Shown here piece by piece: positions 1 to 5,658 of a stretch of 5,658 nucleotides of DNA (position 1 is the first letter of the stretch; the number at the start of each line of letters is the position of its first letter). Under the pieces are notes generated by a model that ran no database searches, was not told where the DNA came from, and worked only from the letters and a program-made list of their open reading frames with translations. The stretch is from Porphyrobacter sp. (GTDB lineage: Bacteria; Pseudomonadota; Alphaproteobacteria; Sphingomonadales; Sphingomonadaceae). Position numbers and translations under genes: made by a program. The DNA lies in contig JAKFWB010000342.1 in assembly GCA_021732945.1 (NCBI GenBank), positions 1-5,658 of the forward strand, in the 5' to 3' direction.

Positions 1-567
1 GTCTCGATGCTGGCGCAGCTCGGCGAGCCTGCAGGTAGCCCGCGGATGCAAGCGGCGATCACCTATCTGACGCGCGATCAGGAGGCCGATGGCAGCTGGT
101 TCGGCAGATGGGGAGTCAACTACATCTACGGCACGTGGTCGGCGCTGTGCGCGCTGGCGGCGGCCGATCTTGGCCCGGATCATCCTGCCATCCGCCGAGG
201 TGCCAACTGGCTGCGGAGCATCCAGAACCCGGATGGCGGATGGGGAGAGGACTGCCGCAGCTATGCGCTCGATTACGCAGGCTATTCCCCCGCCCCCTCC
301 ACCGCCTCGCAGACCGCCTGGGCGTTACTCGGGCTGATGGCGGCGGGCGCGGTGGACGACGCCGCGGTCGAGCAGGGCGTCGCGTGGCTGGCCCGGCACC
401 AGCAGGCCGACGGACTATGGGAGCAGGATGTCTACACCGGAGGCGGCTTTCCTCGCGTCTTCTACCTGCGCTACCATGGTTACCCGAAATATTTCCCACT
501 GTGGGCCATGGCGCGCTATCGCAATCTCAAGCGCAGCAACACGCGGCAGGTGGCGTGGGGAATGTAG
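1..567 (+). CDS. shc: Squalene-hopene cyclase, C-terminal part (5' end outside window)
   Basis: Squalene-hopene cyclase (also called HpnF) folds squalene into hopene and hopanol at the cytoplasmic membrane, the committed step of hopanoid synthesis. The frame is open from the first base (Val-Ser before the first visible Met at 7), so this is a truncated gene. About 188 residues are visible, against roughly 630-660 for the family. Three QW repeats typical of triterpene cyclases are seen: QEADGSW (79-99), QNPDGGW (223-243, followed by GEDC) and QQADGLW (400-420). The C-terminal block GGFPRVFYLRYHGYPKYFP, followed by ARYRNLKR, matches the usual end of Shc, including the aromatic residues lining the active site. 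The catalytic DXDD motif lies in the missing upstream part and cannot be checked. The gene ends with TAG at 565-567, 37 bp before hpnG, probably in one operon. A squalene/oxidosqualene cyclase paralogue is possible, but hpnG and hpnN beside it argue for Shc. Confidence 0.95.
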   Translation, partial: VSMLAQLGEPAGSPRMQAAITYLTRDQEADGSWFGRWGVNYIYGTWSALCALAAADLGPDHPAIRRGANWLRSIQNPDGGWGEDCRSYALDYAGYSPAPSTASQTAWALLGLMAAGAVDDAAVEQGVAWLARHQQADGLWEQDVYTGGGFPRVFYLRYHGYPKYFPLWAMARYRNLKRSNTRQVAWGM

Positions 568-590
568 GAAGCCCCCTCACCTTCGCTGTC

Positions 591-597
591 GGGAGGG
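591..597 (+). promoter_or_regulatory. Strong Shine-Dalgarno sequence that fixes the TTG start of hpnG
   Basis: GGGAGGG lies 7 nt before the TTG codon at 605-607, an ideal distance. The hpnG frame has a TGA stop at 599-601, so TTG is the first possible start. The nearby ATG at 598 is in another frame and sits too close to this element. The site decides the start of hpnG. Confidence 0.75.
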
Positions 598-604
598 ATG
601 AAAT

Positions 605-1318
605 TTGAGCAAGCTCCTCGTCGTCACCGGCACACAGCGCGAGGCGGCGGTGCTCAGGCACGCGGGATTTGCCGTCATTCCAGGTGGCGGCGATGCGGAT
701 GGATTGCGGGTCCGCCTGCGCGCGAGCGCGCCCGGAGCGAGGGGTATCCTTAGCTTCGGCTTTGCCGGTGCGCTGACTGACGGGCTGAGCATCGGCGACT
801 GGGTCGTCGGAATGAAGGTAACCGGTGAGATCGAGGCGGAATGCGATCCGATGTTGCGTGCTGCACTGCTGCGGCAACTGCCAAAGGCTCGAATGGGAGC
901 GATCTTTGCCGATGGCCGCCTGATTGCTGATGTCGCAGAGAAGCGCGCTCTTGGGGTCCGCCATGCAGCAGTCTGCGCCGACATGGAAAGCCACATCGGC
1001 TCCGCAGTCGCAGCCGAACACTGCCTGCCATTCGGCATCGCCCGCTGCATCTCCGACGAGGTATCGCGTGCCCTTCCACCGGCGATCGCGGTGGCCATGC
1101 GTCCCGATGGTACGATTGACGGGCGCGCGATGGCCCTATCGCTCGCAAGACGACCCGGGCAACTCGCCGATTTCGCCCGGGCCATAGGCGGGTTCATGAG
1201 CGCGATGACATGCCTGCGAGAGGGCGCGCAGCGCCTTGCCTTGCCGGGAGCCCTAAGCCCTGATGGTGGATTGGACGATAGTTCCCTGCCGCGTCATATA
1301 GCAATAAGACGTCGATAA
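605..1318 (+). CDS. hpnG: Hopanoid-associated nucleoside phosphorylase-like protein HpnG
   Basis: HpnG belongs to the purine nucleoside phosphorylase / MTA-SAH nucleosidase fold. In hopanoid producers it removes adenine from adenosylhopane, the product of the radical SAM enzyme HpnH, on the way to ribosylhopane and bacteriohopanetetrol; it is cytosolic. The 237-residue protein starts with a beta strand (KLLVVTGT), then has SFGFAGAL (residues 50-57) with GDWVVG (64-69), as in the phosphorylase core. DMES (126-129) matches the ribose-binding Met-Glu motif, and RCISDE (147-152) carries the expected catalytic Asp151. The start is TTG, supported by GGGAGGG 7 nt upstream and an in-frame stop at 599-601. 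It follows shc closely and is probably co-transcribed with it. Odd point: the last 25 or so residues look unlike the core and end in rare codons (ATA, ATA, AGA), so the C-terminus may be altered. hpnH, often the neighbour, does not follow. The family call is firm; substrate activity is inferred from family and context. Confidence 0.88.
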   Translation: MSKLLVVTGTQREAAVLRHAGFAVIPGGGDADGLRVRLRASAPGARGILSFGFAGALTDGLSIGDWVVGMKVTGEIEAECDPMLRAALLRQLPKARMGAIFADGRLIADVAEKRALGVRHAAVCADMESHIGSAVAAEHCLPFGIARCISDEVSRALPPAIAVAMRPDGTIDGRAMALSLARRPGQLADFARAIGGFMSAMTCLREGAQRLALPGALSPDGGLDDSSLPRHIAIRRR

Positions 1319-1349
1319 TCCGAAAGCCAGAGCGACGGTGATTCGACAC

Positions 1350-1373
1350 CGGTCGAGAACGGTCTGATCGGTC
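1350..1373 (+). repeat. Three CGGTC pentamers at near-helical spacing
   Basis: CGGTC occurs at 1350-1354, 1360-1364 and 1369-1373, with starts 10 and 9 bp apart, and a related CGGTG lies at 1336-1340. The last copy runs into the palindrome CTCACAGTGAG (1373-1383). Near-helical spacing would put the copies on one face of the DNA, as in a protein-binding site. Pentamers of this kind also arise by chance in GC-rich DNA, so function is only suggested. Confidence 0.3.
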
Positions 1374-1497
1374 TCACAGTGAGTTTGTGCCCGAACTGAT
1401 GGAGTGATTTGCCGGATGACCACACCCCATAGGCAGGCGCGTGGCGCTTCCGCGCAAGCAGGGCGGATCGCGTGGCCGATAGCCCTCCATGTTCCCG

Positions 1498-1516
1498 GCA
1501 TCACCCCGCGTGATGC
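1498..1516 (+). promoter_or_regulatory. Perfect 7-bp inverted repeat upstream of DUF2141 (operator or RNA hairpin)
   Basis: GCATCAC and GTGATGC are exact inverted copies around a 5-nt loop, CCCGC. A G-T pair can extend the stem by one (1497/1517), and after one mismatch C1495-G1519 and C1494-G1520 also pair. It ends 36 nt before the ATG of the DUF2141 gene. There is no T-tract after it, so a simple intrinsic terminator is unlikely. It could be a dyad operator for a dimeric repressor or a leader hairpin. Which strand matters is unknown. Confidence 0.4.
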
Positions 1517-1552
1517 TTGGGGCGCCGTTTACATGCACGGGACTGCGCCGGT

Positions 1553-2002
1553 ATGATGGCCCAGACCTTAGCGCTGCTGGCATTGATCGCGGCCGAACAG
1601 GCCGATCAGCGCGTATCTGCGGATAATTCCGGCACGATCCATGTCGTTATCGACAATGCGCGCACGGCGCGCGGCAATATTCATGTCGATATCTGTCCCG
1701 AGGCAAATTTCCTATCGCGCTGCCCCTATTCCGCCGAGGCTACCGCACGGCAAGGGCGTGTCGAAGTGGTGGTCCGGGGCGTGCCGCCGGGACGCTATTC
1801 CGCGCAGATCACCCATGACGAGAACGGCAACAAGAAAGTCGATCGCGGATTATTCGGCATCCCGCGCGAGGGAATCGGTTTTTCGAACAACGTACGCGTG
1901 CGATTCCGCGCGCCGCGCTTTTCCGAAGCAGCCTTCACGGTGACGGGCGGTATTCAGTCCATCACAGTCAACCTCCAATACTTCGGCGGATCAGGCTCCT
2001 AG
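1553..2002 (+). CDS. DUF2141 family protein, probably exported, coupled to hpnN
   Basis: The product (149 residues from this ATG) is recognisable as DUF2141, a family without an assigned biochemical role. Diagnostic blocks are VPPGRYSAQITHDENGN (residues 78-93), GLFGIPREGIGFSNN (99-113) and PRFSEAAF (121-128). A short hydrophobic stretch (residues 5-14, TLALLALIAA) suggests a signal peptide, but its n-region has no positive charge and no clean AXA site is visible. Cys48 and Cys57 could form a disulfide if exported. DENGNKKVD (89-97) resembles an Asp/Asn-rich metal-binding loop. The start is uncertain: ATG 1553 or 1556 has only a weak upstream CGGGA; TTG at 1517 would add 12 residues with two arginines but has no ribosome binding site and abuts the inverted repeat. 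An in-frame TGA at 1511-1513 excludes earlier starts. It ends 3 bp before hpnN, so the two are almost certainly co-transcribed. A periplasmic helper of hopanoid transport is my inference. Confidence 0.85.
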   Translation: MMAQTLALLALIAAEQADQRVSADNSGTIHVVIDNARTARGNIHVDICPEANFLSRCPYSAEATARQGRVEVVVRGVPPGRYSAQITHDENGNKKVDRGLFGIPREGIGFSNNVRVRFRAPRFSEAAFTVTGGIQSITVNLQYFGGSGS

Positions 2003-2005
2003 GTC

Positions 2006-4594
2006 ATGGCAAACCCCGTTCACGCAATGGTGGCGCTCGGCATACGGCGCCCGGTGCCGGTCGTGCTCACAGCCCTGCTGGCGATGCTGGCCGCGGCACT
2101 CTATTCCGCAACCCATTTCGCCATGACCACCGATACTGCGGCGCTGATCTCGCCAGACGTGGAATGGCGCAAACAGGAAGCGGCGGCGAACGCGGCGTTC
2201 CCGCAGTTCCGGGATGCCTCGCTGGTGGTGATAGATGCGACCACGCCCGAGGCTGCCGAGGCCGCCGCCGCAACCCTGACCGAGGCGATGATCGCGGACA
2301 CAGCCCACTTCCGTTCCGCACGCAGGCCTGACGGCGGCGGGTTCTTCGCGACCCACGGTCTTTTGTTCGGCAGCGAGGCGGAAGTGCGCGCGGCGACTGG
2401 ATCGCTAATCGAGGCACAACCCTTGCTCGGCCCACTGGCGACAGATCCGTCGATGCGCGGCATCGCCGGGGCGCTCGATTCCATACTTCTCGGCGTTGAG
2501 CGGGGCGACACACAGCTGTCGGCGCTCGACAAGCCAGTCGGACGCCTCGCCAACACGATCGAGGCAAGCCTGGCCGGACGTCCGGCGCAATTTTCCTGGC
2601 AACAACTTGTCGGCGGCGGCACAAGTGCACTTGCTGCACCCACGCGGCGGCTGATCCTGTTCCAGCCCGTGCTGGATTTCACGGCCCTCAAACCCGGCGA
2701 AAAGGCTACCGAAGCCATCCATATCGCCGCGCGCGAGGCGGGCCTGGACGCCGATCGGGGCTTCACCGTGCGGATCACCGGCGCGGTCCCGCTCGCCGAT
2801 GAGGAATTCTCATCGCTCGAAGAAAACATCGGTCTGGTGGGGCTGTTGATGGTACTGGCGATGGTGGTGACCCTGTGGTTCGCCACGCGATCAGCGGGGA
2901 TCGTCGTTGCGATCGTTGTCACGATACTCGCCGGCCTGCTGACAACCACTGCCATCGGCTTGCTGGCGGTAGGCGAATTGAACCTCATCTCGGTGGCCTT
3001 CATCCCGTTGTTCGTGGGGCTCGGCGTCGATTTTGGCATCCAGATCGCCGTGCGGTTCAACGCAGAGCGGCACACAGGCGCGGACTTCGGCGCGGCGCTG
3101 AACAATGCTGCCAAGGCTCTGGGTGGCCCATTGATGCTAGCGGCAGGGGCGGTGTTCCTCGGGTTCGGGGCATTTCTTCCGACCGCCTATGTCGGGATCG
3201 CCGAACTGGGCATCATCTCAGGGATCGGCATGGTCATCGCGCTTCTGTTCAGCGTCATCCTGCTGCCTGCGCTGTTGATGCTGATCAAGCCTGATCGCCC
3301 CCGCGCCGAGGTCGGCTTCGTCCAGGCCGCGCCGATTGACCGGCTCCTCGAACGCCGACGTGGCGCGGTGCTGTGGGGTTTCAGTCTGTCGATGATCGGG
3401 AGCATCGCGCTGCTGCCGCTGGTCACGTTCGATTTCAACCCGTTCCATCTGCGCGATCCAAACGCGCCAGCAATGCGGACGCTCGCCGACCTGATGCGCG
3501 ACCCCTTGCGGACCCCCAACACCATTGACGTCATTGCTGCCGACGCGGACGCTGCGACGGCGCTTTCACAGCGCCTGGCGGCACTTCCCGAAGTAGCCCA
3601 GGCGATCACGCTCGATAGCTTCATCCCTGCGGATCAACCGGCCAAGCTCGTCATCATTCAGGATGCTGCGCTGCTGCTCGATCTCACACTCAATCCTTTC
3701 GACATCGCCCCGCCCGCGACCGACGCCGAGACCGTCGCGGCCCTGACAGCGACTGCAGCGAAGCTGCGCGCTGTCGGCGGCGGCACGGATGGCGGCGAGG
3801 CGCGGCGGCTGGCTGCCGCTTTCGAAAAGCTGGCCGCATCATCGCCGGACAGACGCGCGCAGGCGGAGCGGGTGCTGGTCGAACCGCTCACCGTGATGCT
3901 GAGTCAGGCCAGCGCCGCACTTCAGGCAAGCGAGATAACGCGCGCCACCTTGCCGCCTGAAATTGCGCGCGACTGGATAACGCCGGACGGGCGTGCACGC
4001 GTCCAGGTGTTCCCGCGCGGCGACAGCAATGACAACCGCGTGCTGGCGCGCTTGACGGCGGCAGTGCGCGCAATTGCCCCTGCGGCGACCGGCCTGCCCG
4101 TTTCGACCCAGGCGGCAGCGTGGACAATCGCGGGTGCCTTCGTGCAGGCCGGCGTGATCGCATTGGGCCTTGTCAGCCTGCTGCTATTCGTCGCGCTGCG
4201 CAATCTTCGCGAAGTGGCGTTCACTCTTGCGCCGGTGGTGCTGTCGGGATTCCTGACGCTGGGCACCTGCGTGCTGATCGGCCAGTCGATCAACTTTGCC
4301 AATATCATCGCCTTCCCACTGCTGTTCGGCGTGGGCGTCGCCTTCCACATCTACTTCGTTATGGCGTGGCGTGCGGGCGCACGCGATCTGCTCCAGTCCA
4401 GTCTGGCGCGCGCCGTGCTGTTCAGCGCCCTTGCCACCGGGAGCGCCTTTGGCGCGCTGTCGATTTCACAGCACCCGGGCACGGCGAGCATGGGTAAGAT
4501 CCTGATGCTATCACTCGGCTGGACGCTGGTTTGCGCGCTCATATTTGAACCAGCCTTGCTTGGCCCCCCGAAACCGACGAGGCGCTCCGACTAA
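2006..4594 (+). CDS. hpnN: Hopanoid transporter HpnN, RND/MMPL superfamily
   Basis: HpnN is an inner-membrane RND-type transporter that moves hopanoids from the inner membrane towards the outer membrane; known homologues are dimers. The 862-residue length is normal. The layout is the expected duplicated one: TM1 about 16-36, a periplasmic loop to about 270, TM2-TM6 about 274-427, TM7 about 454-474, a second loop to about 705, then TM8-TM12 about 709-853. Family-like blocks include TTDTAALISPDVEWR (41-55), the TM4 motif GLGVDFGIQ (338-346) with Asp342, FDFNPFHLRDP (475-485) just after TM7, and TM10 GVGVAFHIYF (775-784), where the Asp position is Ala779. The second loop has an Ala-rich, probably helical part (570-640). 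ATG at 2006 is 3 bp after the DUF2141 stop, with little Shine-Dalgarno sequence, so translation may be coupled. It ends 12 bp from the convergent mlaA. A general MMPL lipid exporter is the alternative, but shc and hpnG nearby favour hopanoids. Confidence 0.92.
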   Translation: MANPVHAMVALGIRRPVPVVLTALLAMLAAALYSATHFAMTTDTAALISPDVEWRKQEAAANAAFPQFRDASLVVIDATTPEAAEAAAATLTEAMIADTAHFRSARRPDGGGFFATHGLLFGSEAEVRAATGSLIEAQPLLGPLATDPSMRGIAGALDSILLGVERGDTQLSALDKPVGRLANTIEASLAGRPAQFSWQQLVGGGTSALAAPTRRLILFQPVLDFTALKPGEKATEAIHIAAREAGLDADRGFTVRITGAVPLADEEFSSLEENIGLVGLLMVLAMVVTLWFATRSAGIVVAIVVTILAGLLTTTAIGLLAVGELNLISVAFIPLFVGLGVDFGIQIAVRFNAERHTGADFGAALNNAAKALGGPLMLAAGAVFLGFGAFLPTAYVGIAELGIISGIGMVIALLFSVILLPALLMLIKPDRPRAEVGFVQAAPIDRLLERRRGAVLWGFSLSMIGSIALLPLVTFDFNPFHLRDPNAPAMRTLADLMRDPLRTPNTIDVIAADADAATALSQRLAALPEVAQAITLDSFIPADQPAKLVIIQDAALLLDLTLNPFDIAPPATDAETVAALTATAAKLRAVGGGTDGGEARRLAAAFEKLAASSPDRRAQAERVLVEPLTVMLSQASAALQASEITRATLPPEIARDWITPDGRARVQVFPRGDSNDNRVLARLTAAVRAIAPAATGLPVSTQAAAWTIAGAFVQAGVIALGLVSLLLFVALRNLREVAFTLAPVVLSGFLTLGTCVLIGQSINFANIIAFPLLFGVGVAFHIYFVMAWRAGARDLLQSSLARAVLFSALATGSAFGALSISQHPGTASMGKILMLSLGWTLVCALIFEPALLGPPKPTRRSD

Positions 4595-4606
4595 CAGGCC
4601 CTGCGA

Positions 4607-5658
4607 TCAGAGGCCGTCGGGGATCGGTGCGGGCTGCGGTTCTGGTAGAGTGTCGGCCGGATCGTCTGGCGTTGCAGCGGGGTCGGTTGCAACGTCTGCC
4701 TCCAGTTCCTCGTGCGGCTGCTCGGCAGCAGGGTCTGTGGCTTGGCCGGCAGGATCGGCCAACGGATCATCGAGCGGCGCAAGCTCGATCGACCTGCCGC
4801 GGACATCGGCGATCGCGGCCTCCCGGCTCTGCAGGTAAACCGAGCGCAGCGTCGCATAAGGATCGGCAGCGCCGTTCAACAAGGCCTGGAGATCGGATTC
4901 GGCTTCGGCGCGCTTGTCGAGCGTGGAGACGACGGTGCTGCTGAGCTGGTAGTCGAGCCGGTCGAAAGGAAAGCCGACGCCCACCGGCAAAGTAAGCCCG
5001 TCGATCTGCCCACCCAGCAGATCGCGTAGGGTCGTAGGCCCGATAAGCGGGAGATACAGGTAGGGCCCGGGTCCGACACCGTAACGCCCCAGCGTGTTGC
5101 CGAACCCGTTGCTGCGATATGGCAGGTCCAGCTTCTTGGCGACATCGATAGTACCGCCCAGACCCACGGTCGAATTGATCGTGAACCGGCCAAGCGTTCG
5201 CAATGCGCGGCCGGGCCGCAACTGGAGCAGGTCGTTGACGAAAACAATCGGTTCGCTGAGGTTGCGCAAGAAGTTGCGCAGGCCCGACCGGACCGGCTTG
5301 GGAATGTCACGCTCATACGCCTGCGCTACGGGCCGGAAGAAGCGGCGATCAATGCTGCTCTGCGTCTTAAAAAAGCCGCGATTGGTGCGTTCGAGCGGAT
5401 CGCCCGGCGTCCTTTCATCGTCTGGCGAAAGGGCGTCGGCTGCCGGGTCTGGTCCCGGCAGAACCTCGTTCGTCGCCGGGACGTCGAATGTGGCAGGCAG
5501 CCGGGGATGGATGACCGCTTCGGCGGGGCTTCCGGCCACCGCGACATCGACAGCGACGAGAACTGCTTCGCTTGGCTGCGGGAGGACCGCAATGGGCGCA
5601 TCGCCGGTGGGTCCGGGCTCACCTGGCGCTGTAGACACCCCGTCAGCCGCCTCGGCAT
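4607..5658 (-). CDS. mlaA: MlaA (VacJ) outer-membrane lipid-asymmetry protein, N-terminus probably outside window
   Basis: MlaA sits in the outer membrane and passes misplaced outer-leaflet phospholipids to the Mla pathway for return to the inner membrane. Counting from a GTG at 5638-5636, the MlaA domain covers residues 80 to about 275: DPLERTNRGFF (80-90), NLSEPIVFVNDLLQL (126-140), RFTINSTVGLGG (151-162), GNTLGRYGVGPGPYLYLPLIGP (180-201, split here as two motifs, GNTLGRYGVGPG and PYLYLPLIGP) and TLRD (203-206). The frame is open past GTG to the right edge (Ala-Glu-Ala-Ala-Asp-Gly precede it), and no signal peptide or lipobox Cys is visible, so the real start probably lies beyond the window. 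About 80 Pro/Ala/Asp-rich residues precede the domain, and an acidic, Pro-rich tail (about 288-343) follows. Both flanks are longer than in the compact enterobacterial protein. The gene converges on hpnN with a 12-bp gap; its promoter is outside the window. Confidence 0.9.
   Translation of the reverse strand, partial: AEAADGVSTAPGEPGPTGDAPIAVLPQPSEAVLVAVDVAVAGSPAEAVIHPRLPATFDVPATNEVLPGPDPAADALSPDDERTPGDPLERTNRGFFKTQSSIDRRFFRPVAQAYERDIPKPVRSGLRNFLRNLSEPIVFVNDLLQLRPGRALRTLGRFTINSTVGLGGTIDVAKKLDLPYRSNGFGNTLGRYGVGPGPYLYLPLIGPTTLRDLLGGQIDGLTLPVGVGFPFDRLDYQLSSTVVSTLDKRAEAESDLQALLNGAADPYATLRSVYLQSREAAIADVRGRSIELAPLDDPLADPAGQATDPAAEQPHEELEADVATDPAATPDDPADTLPEPQPAPIPDGL

Larger units (their letters stand above)
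1319..1552. other. Non-coding gap between hpnG and the DUF2141-hpnN pair
   Basis: This 234-bp stretch has no convincing gene on either strand. Reverse-strand frames that cross it run into both flanking genes and have no recognisable protein features. It is visibly less GC-rich in its first half than the genes around it. It contains spaced CGGTC repeats (1350-1373), an 11-bp palindrome CTCACAGTGAG (1373-1383) and an inverted repeat at 1498-1516. No stem followed by a T-tract was found, so there is no clear intrinsic terminator for the shc-hpnG unit. No good -35/-10 pair could be picked by eye. It is the natural place for a promoter of DUF2141-hpnN, since the shc-hpnG genes are otherwise tightly spaced. 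Confidence 0.6.

Noticed and set aside
286..302. C-rich run in shc as a phase-variable tract
   Set aside because: The run is broken by other bases and the longest uninterrupted C stretch is short, so slippage is not supported.
598..752. ATG at 598 as a start for a protein between shc and hpnG
   Set aside because: It is out of frame with hpnG, lies directly against the Shine-Dalgarno sequence, and its reading frame gives an Arg/Gly-rich product with no family features. The TTG at 605 opens the conserved HpnG frame.
1271..1302. Possible promoter (TTGGAC with CATATA/TATAGC) at the end of hpnG
   Set aside because: The match to consensus is weak and the spacing is 18-20 bp, so it cannot be supported by eye, although it would fit a start for the DUF2141-hpnN unit.
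1437..1455. GCGCG-N9-CGCGC stem as a terminator after hpnG
   Set aside because: The stem is only 5 bp with a 9-nt loop and no T-tract, and such repeats are frequent in GC-rich DNA.
1517..1552. TTG at 1517 as the start of the DUF2141 protein
   Set aside because: It has no ribosome binding site and abuts the inverted repeat. It would give a more basic n-region for a signal peptide, so it is not fully excluded, but ATG 1553 is preferred.
1533..1556. A 7-codon ORF (ATG 1533 to TGA 1554-1556) overlapping the DUF2141 start, as a leader peptide
   Set aside because: It has no ribosome binding site and no run of regulatory codons. Overlaps this short are common by chance.
1253..1583. Reverse-strand ORFs across the gap between hpnG and DUF2141
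   Set aside because: They overlap the ends of both real genes, have no recognisable motifs, and their composition is that expected of the opposite strand of GC-rich DNA.
2101..3114. Long reverse-strand ORF (337 codons) inside hpnN
   Set aside because: It is the antisense shadow of hpnN, Ser/Ala/Arg-rich with no family features, whereas the plus strand encodes a clear 12-segment transporter.

Overview
The window comes from a GC-rich Gram-negative bacterium, most likely an alphaproteobacterium and plausibly a sphingomonad. This rests on the gene set (squalene-hopene cyclase, HpnG, DUF2141 protein, HpnN, MlaA) and on the strong G/C preference at third codon positions. The taxon is an inference, not read from a marker gene. 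The window is almost fully coding and is mainly the end of a hopanoid biosynthesis and transport locus.

Layout from left to right. Positions 1-567 (+) are the C-terminal third of squalene-hopene cyclase, cut by the window edge. A 37-bp gap with a strong Shine-Dalgarno sequence leads into hpnG (605-1318, +, TTG start), a nucleoside-phosphorylase-like enzyme of side-chain processing. A 234-bp gap (1319-1552) holds no gene, but contains short CGGTC repeats, a small palindrome and a clean 7-bp inverted repeat. Next come a small, probably exported DUF2141 protein (1553-2002, +) and, after only 3 bp, hpnN (2006-4594, +), an RND-type hopanoid transporter with 12 predicted membrane segments. Facing hpnN across 12 bp is mlaA (minus strand, stop at 4607), an outer-membrane lipid-asymmetry protein. 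It reads open to the right edge, so its true N-terminus is probably outside the window.

How the genes fit together: Shc makes the C30 hopene skeleton. HpnH (not in this window) would add adenosine, and HpnG removes adenine to give the ribosyl-hopane route to C35 hopanoids. HpnN moves hopanoids out of the inner membrane towards the outer membrane. MlaA takes misplaced phospholipids out of the outer leaflet of the outer membrane. The DUF2141 protein has no established function, but its tight coupling to hpnN makes it a candidate periplasmic partner.

I see no mobile element, CRISPR array, tRNA, rRNA or phage gene. The window looks like a conserved housekeeping/lipid locus rather than an accessory island. 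The least explained items are the DUF2141-hpnN pair, the regulatory-looking gap before it, and the unusual end of hpnG.
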